A stretch of 64,000 bases of DNA from Nilaparvata lugens. Lineage: Eukaryota > Arthropoda > Insecta > Hemiptera > Delphacidae. A model generated the notes under the pieces. The model ran no database searches and was not told the DNA's origin. It was given only the letters and a program-made list of their open reading frames with translations. How positions within the stretch are numbered: position 1 is the first letter of the stretch; every line of letters begins with the position of its first letter. Made by a program: the position numbers and the translations under genes. This document shows positions 30,800-43,715 of the stretch, one piece after another. The stretch spans positions 3,138,890 to 3,202,889 of the forward strand of contig NC_052505.1 of NCBI RefSeq assembly GCF_014356525.2, in the 5' to 3' direction.

Positions 30800-31196
30800 A
30801 TTACATTAAGCGAGCACTTTCTGTATATCTGTTTTATATCTGATTATTTATGTTCAACGGATCTCGAAAAAAGCTCTAACGATTTTCACGAAATTTGGAA
30901 CATAGTAGGTTTATGATATAAACATTCGATTGCACTGGGTCTCATCCCTGGGAAAACTCGCTGAAGGACATGAAAAGGATAAAATTATTCATCCTTGAAA
31001 AAACATGATAATTTCGTAGTCTGTCGAAACAGAAGATGCGTGTGTGGGAGAGAGACAGAATTATTTCAAGCTGTGTAATCAATCAGCGAGAAATATTATC
31101 TAGACAATTTTAATCGACTTGATCAAAATATTCTGATTTGTTGACATAGTATGATAATCATTCTAAACTAGAGTATATCATAATTCTCAAAGTTGA
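30800..31196 (+). repeat. Repeat with TTAAGCGAGC start, copy 2, and plain intron
   Basis: 30806-30990 matches 22994-23215 (GGATCTCGAAAAAAGCTCTA, AACATAGTAGGTTTATGATA). The rest to 31196 has nothing recognised. Confidence 0.6.
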
Positions 31197-31583
31197 TCAT
31201 TCAAATCAAATCAAATCAAATCAAAATCAAATCAAATCTTTATTTGTCCCAAAAACATAATTACAATGACAAAAATGGTTATAAATGAAAAAAGTAAAAT
31301 ACAATATAAAATGAAAAAGAAAAATACCATTAATAGGATTATACATAACTATATTAAAAACGGGAAGTCCCTGCAAGGTTCGAGGAACCTGAGCGCAGAG
31401 GCCGAGTGTTCAATGCTTAACAGTATATGAAAATAATAATGGGATATTATTAAGAAATAGGGAAAAGAAAAAGTGAGTAAGGAAGGGAAGAGAAAGAGCA
31501 GAGTGAAGGTATAGGGGAGAGTAAAGAATAGTTGAAGATTACATAAAAAACATGAGAAGTCTTTATACTAAGCTATGAGGAAA

Positions 31584-34523
31584 TTACATTGCCAAAATTA
31601 CATTGTTCGAGATTATCCATGTATGAATTTCAATTAGCAGTTTTCTATTCAATTTACTAGTGATAAAATGGTTAGGAATAACATTGATGAGCTTTGATAC
31701 CTGATATAAAAATTGTTTTCTACAAATTGATAAAATAGTATCTGTAATTTGAAAGGTAATAGATGAGGGACGGAGGTTATATGGTGAAACACGCAGGTTG
31801 AAAAGATTCATATGTTTATTTATGTAGATGATTAAATTTTTTATGTAAAGCTGCCTGACAGTTAAAACATCTAGCTCACTAAACAGGTACTCACTTGGAT
31901 AGAGTCTGGGTTTTCCCAATATAGCTCTTATAATGTGTTTTTGAATTACAAAAAGTTTCTCCAAGTGGTTTGAGTATGTTCCACCCCAAATTTTTATTCC
32001 ATATTGCAGAAATGATTGAATGTAGGCAAAATATATGAGTCTTGAGATTTTTTATTACTAACTTGGCTGATATTACGGAATTTATTTATCCAATGTCTGA
32101 GTTTGTTACATGTACTATTGATGTGAACATCCCAACGCAAATGTTGATCAATCATTACACCCAAATATTTAACACAATGTTCTCTATTAAGCTTTGAGCA
32201 CGTACAATTTATCCAATCAGACTCTTTGCAATTTACATTATGGATTTTAATGGAATCCAAACCTTGCGGCTGGCCTATAGAATTTGGAGAGAAAGACATG
32301 AAATTACTTTTTTTTATGTTCAATGTTAATATATGCTCATCAAACCAGGATTTTACTATTTTAAGTCCGGATTCTGCTGCTTTTTTAGTATCCTCCCAAT
32401 TCGTTTCACTGAATAACAATGAAGTGTCATCAGCAAAAGCAATTGAGACACCATTTTTTAATTCTAACTTGAGAAGATCATTAATGTAGATTAGGAAGAG
32501 AATCGGCGACAAGACTGTTCCTTGTGGAAGACCGTAATCAGTGAGTTGTTCAAGGCTGGTTTTATTATCAATTTTGAGCAATTGGAATCTATTTTTTAAA
32601 TAGCTCTTAAATAATTCAAGGGCTATTCCTCGAATACCCAACTTTTCCATTTTTATCAGAAGTTTTGAGTGAGGAATAGTGTCAAAAGCTTTAGCAAGGT
32701 CTAAAAATATGGCTATTGTTTTATTTTTGTTATTGAAATTTTCTGTGTTAGAAGAGATATTGCATCTACTGTACTTTTTTTAGACTGAAAGCCAAATTGA
32801 TTTTTGTGAATTATATTATGCTTTAGGAGATAGCTAACTAAACGGTATTTTATTAACTTCTCAATAATTTTGGAAAAAGTACTCAACAAGCTGATTGGAC
32901 GATAATTTGATGGATTTGAAGCATCACCTGATTTATGTAGGGGTATGATATTGGCTAATTTTAAACTATCAGGGAAAACCCCTCCGCAAAACATTGATTT
33001 ATTATCACCTTCAATGGTTTTATAATATGTGGTGAAATAGTTTTTAAAATCCTATTGCTAATATTATCAATTCCTGGAGCTGAGTTATTGTTTAGAGAGT
33101 TTATTGTAGCAGTAATTTCATTTTCATTGGTAGGTGTCAAGAAGAAAGAGTTGTAATGCTCCACACATGAGTCCTTGAAATGATTACATGTTGTTGCAAT
33201 GGGATTATTTAACTTCAATTTCTCAGCATAAAGTTTTCCTACGCGAGCAAAATGTTGATTTAGTGTATCAGCTTCTATTTTGGGAATTTTTTTAGTATGT
33301 CTTCTACCTAACAATTCATTTAAAGTTTCCCAGATTTTCTTAGAGTTGTTTATATTCTGATTAATTTTATTCTTATAATACTCACATTTATTCTGTTTTA
33401 TTAATTTATTAAGAAGATTTCTGTAATTTTTATACTCATTTCTTAAACGGTCATTGAAAGGCTGCTTTGAAAGTGTTTTAAACAATTTGTCCCGTTTTTT
33501 AATGGAATGTACAAGTCCACGCGTAATCCAAGGTTTAAGGGGTTGTAATTTATGCGGAATCTTTACTGTAACTGTTGCAAGTTTAATGTGATTTGATATT
33601 TTGTCAGTTAAAATATGCATTGCTTCATTCACATGTAAATTGTCATCTAATAAGTTATCCCAGTTTTCAGTTTCAATGGATAATATTAATTTATTGAAAT
33701 CTATTTTATTGAAAGAATTATTTTTACTTACAATTTTGTCAGTTGAAAGATCAATGTGGATGCTGACACAAAAGTGATCAGTGATGCTTGTTTTTATTAC
33801 TGAACTTAATACATTGTCAGGATTGAAAGAGGAATTCTTTAAAAATATGTGATCGATAATCGATTCAGTGCCGTTTTGAACTCTAGTAGGCTTGTTTATG
33901 TATGATTTAAAACCATTCAAAGATAAAATTCCGAAATATTCATTAGTCGCAAGCGTAGACTTATTCAGATGTATATTCAAGTCACCGGCAAAAATTATAT
34001 TGGGCTTATTTTTGATAAAATACAAACAATCATTCAAACAATTGAGAAAATTATCTACATTGGTTGAAGGAGACCTATAAACAGCGATAAGTGTTATCTT
34101 ATCCTTCGCACCTGGCACTTGTACATCCAAAAGAATTGAGTTAGATTCTTTTATTTCGTAATCCAACTCATCTACTATAAAATTACATTTGAAAAAGACA
34201 CAAATTCCATCACATTTATTTGTTTTACATGGCTTGTTAACCACTGAATAACCATTCAAATTAAAATTAAAATCATCCTCTTCAACTATCCAAGTCTCAC
34301 TGAGGATAATAATATGAAACTCTAATGAACAATTACTGATAATGTATGACAGCTCATCAAAATTCTTTCGCAAACTTCTTATGTTTACGTGGATAATGTT
34401 CAGGTAAGATTGATTATCACTACTACCAAACAACTCAATCTGAGATTGAAAAATATCCTCTATTATAATAGTATTGTGAGTCTCAAGAGAAATATGCTCT
34501 TCAGGGTCATTTATAAGAACCAT
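31584..34523 (-). pseudogene. LINE ORF2: endonuclease and reverse transcriptase, frameshifted
   Basis: The first part (34523-32961) holds the AP-like endonuclease: HVNIRSLRKNFDEL, ILSETW, AVYRSPST and FAGDLNIHL. It then starts the RT domain (APGIDNISNRILK). Frame changes near 32975, 32660-32710 and 31980 separate the following pieces: LANIIPLHKSGDASNPSNYR with RPISLLS; then LPQGTVLSPILFLIYINDLL and the catalytic FADDTSLL; then the thumb KYLGVMIDQHLRWDVHI; then the C-terminus PRLYPSEYLFSELDVLTVRQ. The catalytic residues are present, so inactivity comes from the frameshifts. The enzyme nicks DNA and copies the element RNA in place. Confidence 0.88.
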
Positions 34524-34803
34524 ACAATAAAAGGAAAAATTAATAGGAAAACGAAAAATAAGCTATTTAAAATCTTGTAATAAAGGAGAAATTTAAAAAG
34601 GAATTAAGAAGGAATAGAATTAACTCTGAGAAAAGAAATAGGAGAAAGTTAAAGTTAAAGTAGATAAGAAAGTCTATTACTATTAATGAAAGAGAAAAAT
34701 ATTGAGCTCGGTCATCTCGTGACACATATCGCCACATTTTAATATATATATATCAGTCTTCAAATAATAGAAACCAGTAAATACAGTGTAGTAATACATT
34801 TAT

Positions 34804-35685
34804 TCAAAATGGTTTGAGGTCCTCCTCGTTAGTTATACGTTTTACCGGAGAGTCTTGTTGTTTACGAATGAGAATCTTTGCATCACTCACCCAGACATAA
34901 GCTAATTTATTGTTCTTTTTAAGATCTCTAGCTTTATTGAGTAGAAATTTGTTGTATGCAGTGAGATGATCGTTCACATAGATATAACCTGGTGGAAGAT
35001 TACAGTTCAAGTCTCCATTTTTCAAGTGTCCTTTTGCTTTCGCCGCACATTTCCAATTAATTTTGGCAGTTCTTGACGTGAAGCGAACTATTATAGATTT
35101 TGTCTTATTTTTAGAAGAAGGAACCCTATGAGCAACAGAGATATCGTCTCTTTTGAACGGAGTATTAATCGCTCTAGCAACAGATTCTAGGATTGTGTAC
35201 ACATTTTCATTTTTTGTCTCCGGAATCCCTGCTATCTCCAAGTTGTCCAAACGAGTGTACTGCTGTATTTCATTAATGTCTCTTCGAAGTTTAATATTTT
35301 CAAATTCCAGCTTCTTACACTGCTCTTTCACTGATTTGTTTTCTGCGCGCACAGTTTCCAATGACGATTTCAAACTTTCAACAGTTGAATTAAGAGTCGT
35401 AATGATTTTACTCAACTCTTCGAATTTATCATTAAATACCTTAGTAAGGGTGTTTTCGATAGTTTTTGTCAAAGTGGACTCAAGATCGTTGCTGTCGGTT
35501 GAAGAAGACTTTTCTTTACATCCGTCGCACTTCCAAGTTGATTTCTTCACTCCGAGTTTTCTAAAATTCTCTAACGTACGAATTTTAGTACATGTTGGAT
35601 GGAAAAAATTCCTACATCCACAGCATTCTAGGATATCTTTTGAGTTGTTGAAATCCGATTCACACTTGTAACAAACATCAGCCAT
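34804..35685 (-). CDS. LINE ORF1 protein with PHD-type zinc finger
   Basis: The frame is open for 293 codons from MADVCYKCESDFNNSKDILE; the ATG at 35685 has a good context (GCCATGG), so it is preferred over one 13 codons upstream. Residues 5-55 hold a C4HC3-like finger (CYKC, CCGCRNFFHPTC, WKCDGC). A coiled coil follows (about 75-145, ending LEFENIKLRRDINEIQQYTR). The C-terminal half (LEIAGIPETKN, VAHRVPSSKNK, SIIVRFTSRTAKINW) resembles the RNA-binding or Baculo_FP-like region of other LINE ORF1 proteins. Its known role in such elements is RNA binding and chaperone activity. It lies upstream of ORF2 with a 280-base gap. Confidence 0.85.
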   Translation of the reverse strand: MADVCYKCESDFNNSKDILECCGCRNFFHPTCTKIRTLENFRKLGVKKSTWKCDGCKEKSSSTDSNDLESTLTKTIENTLTKVFNDKFEELSKIITTLNSTVESLKSSLETVRAENKSVKEQCKKLEFENIKLRRDINEIQQYTRLDNLEIAGIPETKNENVYTILESVARAINTPFKRDDISVAHRVPSSKNKTKSIIVRFTSRTAKINWKCAAKAKGHLKNGDLNCNLPPGYIYVNDHLTAYNKFLLNKARDLKKNNKLAYVWVSDAKILIRKQQDSPVKRITNEEDLKPF

Positions 35686-35999
35686 GGCAAACAAAAAAAT
35701 TGATTCGAAATACTTAAATAACACAGAAAAATAATTGACGATCGTGTACGAGATGGCACGCTTAACAAACTATCACAGTAGTTATCATACAGATAAGGCA
35801 ACTCGAAAAGCACGACCGTTCGCTCTGAAAGCTATAGCAACACTGATCATTATTTGACAAGTGATTAGTGAGTGTTATTTTGTTATTCAATTTGGTTTGT
35901 AAATAATCTAAAGTAGAACTTTTTTGTTTTCAAATGATTGAACTGGAAATTGAACCTGAAATCAAGTGTATGGAACTTAATCTTTTTTCTGGACTATTT

Positions 36000-36106
36000 A
36001 TAGTATATACTTCAAAATTCGGGGAAGAAATAGTTTTGGGCTGTGCCTGTTAGTCCTTCCCCAATCATTTTAAAGAATTGAGTTCTGTTTATCAATAAAT
36101 AAATAA
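36000..36106 (+). mobile_element. Stem-loop retroelement tail
   Basis: GGGGAAGAAATAGTTTTGGG..CTTCCCC forms the stem and a (AAATA) tail follows at 36095. ACGAGCGAAGTCGGTGCCCC joins it at 36107. Confidence 0.7.
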
Positions 36107-36159
36107 CGAGCGAAGTCGGTGCCCCGATATTATAAATTTAACCAGACAAACCAGCTGTG

Positions 36160-36245
36160 TTTACTTGATAATCCAATATCGATGTTAATCGATATATAAT
36201 ATTGATATTACCATCGATACATCAATATCGATATGATTATTGACA
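36160..36245. other. Cluster of ATCGAT/CGATA motifs before exon 8
   Basis: At least five ATCGAT motifs lie between 36178 and 36235, 60-115 bases upstream of the exon 8 acceptor. Function unknown. Confidence 0.5.
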
Positions 36246-36293
36246 TTGCGATACAATCAACAAACTGTAACATTACACGTTTTTTTTGTGTAG

Positions 36294-36571
36294 AAATCAG
36301 TGAGCTTCCTCCCCACATGGGCCTGCTGTCACGACTGTGGAACCTGAACACACGCGGCTGTAATCTGCAGGAACCCCTCAAGTCGATGATCGAGTCGAAG
36401 AAGTACAAGACAATGGACATCATTGGCTACTTGAAGTCGGTGCTGGAGGATGCCAGGCCCTATGCGAGGATCAAGTTGATGATAGTTGGCGTGCAGGGAA
36501 TCGGCAAGACCTCGCTGTTGGAACAGTTGCGGCAGGAGGGGAGTGGCAGTTACCGCAAGAAACCAGTCGAG
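36294..36571 (+). CDS. Lrrk: Lrrk exon 8 of window: LRR end and Roc P-loop
   Basis: The acceptor is TTTTTTTGTGTAG and the donor GAG|GTAAAG; two bases complete a Glu codon and the exon ends in phase 0. It finishes the last LRR (EISELPPHMGLLSRLWNLNT), has the linker RGCNLQEPLKSMIESKKYKT then MDIIGYLKSVLED, and opens the Roc domain with YARIKLMIVGVQGIGKTSLL. GVQGIGKTS is the G1/P-loop (GxxxxGK[ST]) that binds the nucleotide phosphates. The linker with NL..PL..M is typical between LRR and Roc in LRRK proteins. The exon is richer in G+C than its surroundings. Copies of its last 20 bases occur downstream at 38452-38625. Confidence 0.96.
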
Positions 36572-36968
36572 GTAAAGTGGAAATATTTTCAAAATTAATG
36601 ACAATCTTAGGGTACAAACACACTGAAAGCGGAGCGGAGCTGAGCGTAGCGTGGCGTTCTAGAGCTGAGCGTAGCGTGGCGTTCTAGAGCTGAGCGTAGC
36701 GTGGCGTTCTAGAGCGGAGCGTAGCGTGGCGTTCTAGAGCGGAGCGTAGCGTGGCGTTCTAGAGCTGAGCGTAGCGTGGCGTTCTAGAGCGGTGCGTAGC
36801 GTGGCGTTCTAGAGCTGAGCGTAGCGTGGCGTTCTAGAGCGGAGCGTGGCGTAGCGTGGTCAGAGCGTTCTTGATACACACAGGAAGCGTCTGAGCGTCA
36901 AGCGTCAAGGGCCTAGATAATGGCGTTGTCTAGTTTGCACAGACATTAATTGTGAGAATAATTACTTA

Positions 36969-37226
36969 AAGTATTGGATATTAGCTAAGCCTGGTAGGAC
37001 AGAGTGGGTTAATGAAATAATTAACATAGATCGTCGACTATTTGTTGAATATCACCATCTGTTTGATGTGTTAAGAAAGCATGAGCCCCGATTTTTCGAG
37101 TGCTTGCGAATGTCAACTACAACCTTTGATTATATTTTGAGGAGAGTGAAGCCTGATTTGGATAAACAAGTCACTAATTGGAGGAATCCAATATCTGCTC
37201 AAGAAAAACTTGTATTTAGAAATTAA
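36969..37226 (+). pseudogene. Harbinger transposase N-terminal remnant
   Basis: This open stretch of 85 codons reads FVEYHHLFDVLRKHEPRFFE, then CLRMSTTTFDYILRRVKPDL, then TNWRNPISAQEKL and a stop. It matches the N-terminal pattern of PIF/Harbinger nucleases (FhxLxxeLr.d..kFf.y.RMs..tFd.LL..v.p.i...T..R.pI...erL). No DDE part remains; the LINE insertion begins 57 bases later. Confidence 0.75.
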
Positions 37227-37282
37227 TTACAAAGTTTAAAAGTTTGTGTTTCTTCAATGGTTCCAGTTTTTTTAAATAACTC

Positions 37283-37762
37283 AATAAGATTCAAAAGAAG
37301 GCACTCAGATGTATAGAGAAAGTGAATAGGTTAGACTCTTGTAGGCCTTTATTTAAAAAGCTTGGTCTATTAACTGTGCCATCTTTGTATGTATATGAAG
37401 TTGTAATGCATGTGAAAACGAGTGGTGTGATCCAGAATTCAGATGTTCATGAGTATAATACGCGAAAATGATTATCATATAATGGGTCACAATAGTAGGT
37501 TATTTGAACAAAAACCAGATTATATTGGTAGGAAATTTTATAACAAGCTACCTCAAATCTTGAAAAGTAATGATGATTTGAAGATTTTCAAAAAACAAAA
37601 ATGAAAAAATATTTAGTTGATAGAGCTTTTTATAGTGTACAAGAATTCCTTTCAAACCTAAACTAGGTTGAACTACTTAGTGTTAGAATTATTATGTAAT
37701 AACATGACTTGTCTTATACTCCATGACTGGAGTCTTTAGGACGTAATCTAAAAAAAAAAAAA
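37283..37762 (+). pseudogene. LINE 3' end inside the Harbinger element
   Basis: Same sequence as 13530-13925, starting further upstream (KLGLLTVPSLYVYEVVMHVK) and ending in ACGTAATCTAAAAAAAAAA. The frame is broken by small deletions (37470). Confidence 0.8.
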
Positions 37763-38451
37763 AATTATTCGTTACAAATGGCAATTGAGTGGAATATTTC
37801 TACTAATTTATTAATTCAAGCCATCCAAATTCAAAATGTATAGTTTTCATGTTTATTTTGCACTAAAATGTTATAAAAATTGTACAAGTGAAATTCTAAC
37901 CTTATCTTGGACTTTGTCTCCTATAAATTTGGAAGGAAAATAGCTCAAGGACTACCTTCTTATTTTATCTATCTATGATATTACATAAGTGTCATTTTCA
38001 TTCTAAATAAATAAATAACCCTAAGGTAACCATATTTCATAGAAATATGAATGAAATGGATTAGAATAGCCTTACTTTTGATTTCAAAGTGCAATAGATG
38101 AATGTTTTCTTTTGAATAATCAAATAATACACATTACAGGGGAATTTGGGCAAACATTAAATTAATATACTAGTGTACTAGATGGTGGGAAAATGTAGTA
38201 GAACAAGTGCATTATTATGTACAAGAGTAAACCACTAGTATGAGAATTATTAGGGCATCGCACGTTGACGCTTTGACGCTCCGCTTGTAGACGTTCCAAA
38301 AAACAAACCAGCTTGTTCCAAAGTTTGACGCTCCGCTCCGCGCTGCGAGTAGACGCTTCCAGTGTGTCGCTGTTCATTACTTAACATGATATTGTTCACG
38401 ACGCTCCTCAACGCCACGCCACGCTCCGCTCTCAATGTGGTTGTACCCTAA

Positions 38452-38625
38452 GATATTGGTCGCAAGAAATCAGTCGAGGTAGAGTAGAATATTTGCAAAA
38501 TTCATTCCAATCACAGATGTTTGTCGCAAGAAATCAGTCGAGGTAGAGTAAAATATTTTCAAAATTGATGACAATCTAAGATATTGGTCGCAAGAAGCCA
38601 GTCGAGGTAAAGATAAATGTTTCAG
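38452..38625 (+). repeat. Three tandem copies of the exon 8 end and its donor
   Basis: CGCAAGAAATCAGTCGAGGT (38461, 38525) and CGCAAGAAGCCAGTCGAGGT (38588) copy the exon 8 sequence CGCAAGAAACCAGTCGAGGT (36554) and the intron start AGTGGAAATATTTTCAAAAT. The third copy keeps a GTAAAG donor. Confidence 0.9.
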
Positions 38626-38635
38626 AATTAATTTA

Positions 38636-38765
38636 CCTCACTTTGGACTATTTATGTGCCAAAATCAAGGAATTGAAGAAGTTTTGGGCAATTGCCTGTT
38701 TCTCTTTCCAAATATCGTGTTTGTGACTGTTCTAATACATAAATAGATAAATAAATAGATAAATT
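38636..38765 (+). mobile_element. Stem-loop retroelement tail
   Basis: CACTTTGGACTATTTATGTG to GTTTTGGGCAATTGCCTGTT and an AAATAGATAAATAAATAG tail; the same subfamily lies at 62200-62300 and 42165-42290 (minus). Confidence 0.8.
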
Positions 38766-38949
38766 TCAACCTCAGATATTGGATCAACAAAAGATATCAG
38801 CTAGCTTAATTTCGTGTTATCGTGTAGGCACGTTGAACTGTCGGTTCTGGCTGAAGTTTCACAGTAGTGAAGCCCATTAATTTATAATTTTATGCTCAAC
38901 ATTTTCAAGATTAAACCTCTTTCTTTACTGCTCTTACATTCTTACACCT

Positions 38950-39242
38950 TTTGGTAGAGAGTTAGTGGGGAGGATATTTTTAATATTCTTTCCGAAGAAT
39001 GGATATTGATATGTCCAAAGCTCCGCCAATTTATGTAGATGCATAACAATATAATTATCTATAGTTATTATATTACAAATTACTTTTTCATATCATATAC
39101 AGTTCAATAATTATTTTCTTAGTCCATATTATGTAAATTCATCTATAATTTTGCTGTATTGTAAGCTATTGTATATAAGTGTATAAGCCAGTATATATTG
39201 TAATCTACATAAATAAAGTACTCAATCAATCAATCAATCAAT
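38950..39242 (+). mobile_element. LINE 3' UTR with TCAA tail
   Basis: Plus-strand copy of 6486-6785, ending GTACTCAATCAATCAATC. Confidence 0.8.
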
Positions 39243-39425
39243 TCTTACATATTATTTTACTTTTCATGTAAGTGCTGTGCAGCAACATAAGTATCATGTA
39301 CAAGTTAATTAAATCGTTATAAAATTGCACATTATCATGTGTTGTGTACTTTATCACTTTCCCAATGTCAGTCAGCTCTGCCACCTTGATCGGAAATTTT
39401 CCTAAAAGGTAAGCTTGGTTAGGAG

Positions 39426-41251
<1,826 letters not shown>

Positions 41252-41426
41252 GCTAGGAGGTGGTGGGTCAGTACATTCTCGTGTCTTGAAGAGGACAAGT
41301 GTCTTGAAGTATCAACAAGTTGAATACTTTACACGTTCACCTGGATATCAATTGATATCCAGGTAATTATATTGTAATTATAATTGTAATTATATTATAT
41401 TATAGTTGTAATTATATTGTTTACAG

Positions 41427-41572
41427 CACTGGGCTAAGAGAATGGGAAATAAGAACATCAATGTGAAGACCTCGCGAGGCACTAATATGTCCACCGTTGG
41501 AGTGGATATTGGCGACTGGGTCTATGAGAAGAAAATTCGAGGCCAGTCCTCTCATGGGCCATGTGTTTTCAG
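41427..41572 (+). CDS. Lrrk: Lrrk exon 9 of window: Roc switch I
   Basis: The acceptor is TTGTTTACAG and the donor TTCAG|GTACGT. It starts in phase 0 and leaves two bases (AG). It encodes HWAKRMGNKNINVKTSRGTN, then MSTVGVDIGDWVYEKKIRGQ, then SSHGPCVF. STVGVDIGDW is the switch I region of Roc domains; LRRK2 has TVGIDVKDW at this position, and the conserved Thr coordinates magnesium. The basic N-terminal half of the exon is a lineage-variable loop. The exon is confirmed by its neighbours: the P-loop exon before it and DFGGQ after it. Confidence 0.95.
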
Positions 41573-41867
41573 GTACGTTAACCCGACTCTCCTTATTGTT
41601 AAATTCTATTAAGTTCTTTCATTAATAATTGTTGGAATGTGCCGTGCTTTTTTATTCACATTAATATCGTAAAAATCTTCCTTTATTTTCAGTTATGAAT
41701 ATACTTCAATGAGAGTGAGTAGGTCTACAGGTACAATTAAAAATTTGTATAAATTGAAAGTAGCTTCCAAATTTAAATTAAATCATTCTTTTTACAAACA
41801 GTGGTTTCATTCTTATGGCTGGCTTTCAGTGGCAGAGAAATATAGAATATTGATCAATGTTACTTGA

Positions 41868-42410
41868 GATAATTATTATTAAACGAAATCACAATTAAAT
41901 GCTGTGAATCACCCCGAAGACTTCTGCTACTCCAAATATTGACAACAGGGTAAACAGCTAGATGGAAAGTCGATGAGCGCTACTATTCAAAAATTACTTG
42001 TCAGCCCGGGAATCGAACCCAGTACCTCCTAATTGCCGGTCAGGAATGCTCACCTTCACACCAAACAGACAATCTCTGGACAGCGCTCATCGAATTTCCA
42101 TCCAGCTGTTTACCCTGTTGTCAATATTTGCAGTAGCAGAAGTCTTCGGGGTGATTCACAGCATTTATTTATTGGAACAGTCACAAACACGATATTTGGA
42201 AAGAGAAACAGGCAATTGCCCAAAACTTCTTCAATTCCTTGATTTTGGCACATAAATAGTCCAAAGTGAGGTTAAGTTTAAAATTTCTGTTTTCGCCAAA
42301 GATTAACACTCAGAAAATACGTATTCGAGATATGACTGATGAATTTTGAAGGGTTGATAAGAGCCCATTTAATTGGGATTTCGTTTAATAATAGTTATTC
42401 ATTAATTAGC
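41868..42410. mobile_element. Family T palindromic repeat with nested retroelement
   Basis: The left arm is TTATTATTAAACGAAATCAC.., the central part has GCCCGGGAATCGAACCCAG (tRNA B-box complement), and the right arm is ..TGGGATTTCGTTTAATAATA. The right arm is interrupted at 42160-42375 by a stem-loop retroelement on the minus strand (GGCAATTGCCCAAAACTTCT). Confidence 0.75.
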
Positions 42411-42567
42411 ATTTGAACAAATGAAACTTCCAATTTATTTCCATATGTATACTTGAGATACCTGTATGCAAAGTAAGCTTTTTTAAAATGTCAATTAGAA
42501 TAGAGAGCACTAATTATTGGAAAAGAAATAATGCTACCATAGGGAAAAATTTCAGATATCCTATGGT

Positions 42568-42785
42568 TTAGGTCGTTTATGTTCCAAATTTTAAGCCGAT
42601 TATTTGTTAACCCAAGTCGGATATTGTAGACTACTGTCTGTTATCACTGTTTTGTTGGGGTGAGAGTATAAGAAGGGCACAGTATGAGAGACTACCAGCG
42701 TCACATAGCTTCACAAGAAAGAACTACTAAGACTATCATTTTGAGTTAACATTGAAAGCTGGAACATAAACGCCCTAAACCATGG
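42568..42785. mobile_element. MITE family Z, copy 2
   Basis: TATGGTTTAGGTCGTTTATG and CATAAACGCCCTAAACCATG are inverted; AGCTTCACAAGAAAGAACTA inside is the complement of 3905-3935. Confidence 0.8.
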
Positions 42786-42952
42786 GATAGGCTATACTCT
42801 CATGATATATTTTTTCTGTGCTACTACATGAATTATGAAACTTAGAACCTTTGAAACTATGAAACATTGCAACATTTATTTGTACATTCTATTATGGCTT
42901 GCAATATAATGTATTTCTAATTTTATCGTATGCGGAAAGCTAACTTAAATAG

Positions 42953-43715
42953 TTGTTCTGTGAACAGTAGACCTCACGCAGTTTTCTCAACCACAAGTAT
43001 CTGATGTCACCTGTTCTAGTTGATTCAGTTGAATCACAATTCACAGTTGAATCATAATTTACTCTTAAAAATTGTTATTTGTTTTCTCCAAGATCAAAAA
43101 CTCACTTATCTTAATAAACTCAGTTCACGTTTGAATTTGTATCTCATACGATAATATTTATTCAGTTCCGTGATAATCTTTCCATCTGATAAAAATATTT
43201 CTCAACTATTTTAAAATTAATTTTTTTTTAATCAAGAATATTATAATTTCTTCAGCATTATTTAGTTTATTTAATCATTTTTATTTTATTTTCGAACACC
43301 TATTAAAATTTGTTTTTCAAATGTGAGAATGTTGTTACTGATGAGCACGCATCATAAAAAATATTGAAACCCTACCTTATAGACACGGCCAGACATCTGT
43401 GTAATGCATGCAATGAATAATCCACTTGTCAGCTGATTGATTATGAATAATTCTATAGTCTGATTAATCCTATCTTCAAAGTAGATGATATATATAGTGA
43501 TATCAGAGTATGGAGGAGTTCCTTTCCTTTTCATATTCTTAAAATACAAAATTTCAAAAAAACCTTGTGTATACATCGACGCGCAGTTGAAAACGGAATA
43601 TTCCTGCCAAATCTCATCGAATTCTATCAACGCGTTTGGCCGTAATCGCGTTACATACAGACAGACAAAAGAAAATTCGAGTTGAAACATAGACCTCACT
43701 ACGTTCGGTCAATAA
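42953..43715 (+). repeat. Dispersed repeat family E, copy 2
   Basis: From GTTCTGTGAACAGTAGACCT to CCTCACTACGTTCGGTCAAT. It contains TCATCGAATTCTATCAACGC and ACATACAGACAGACAAAAGA. An AT-rich insert (43040-43330) separates its parts. Confidence 0.55.

Larger units (their letters stand above)
31197..35830 (-). mobile_element. Nearly full-length LINE with ORF1 and broken ORF2
   Basis: ORF1 (35685-34804) and ORF2 (34523-31584, frameshifted) are in order on the minus strand, followed by a 3' UTR, AATAAAG and a GATTT repeat tail (31197-31240). The arrangement (PHD-type ORF1, AP-endonuclease, RT, microsatellite tail) fits CR1/L2/Jockey-group elements. The 5' end is not defined; 35830 is an estimate. 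Confidence 0.85.
36610..38448 (+). mobile_element. PIF/Harbinger-like transposon with 25-bp minisatellite
   Basis: GGGTACAAACACACTGAAAG is mirrored by CTCAATGTGGTTGTACCC, flanked by TTA and TAA, which fits the 3-bp TWA target of PIF/Harbinger with one change. A minisatellite of unit GAGCTGAGCGTAGCGTGGCG+TTCTA fills 36633-36870, and related GC-rich motifs precede the right end (38255-38430). A LINE fragment (37283-37762) and a stem-loop retroelement (37880-38022) are nested inside. Confidence 0.82.

Noticed and set aside
35153..35671. 172-codon plus-strand frame
   Set aside because: It is the antisense shadow of the LINE ORF1.
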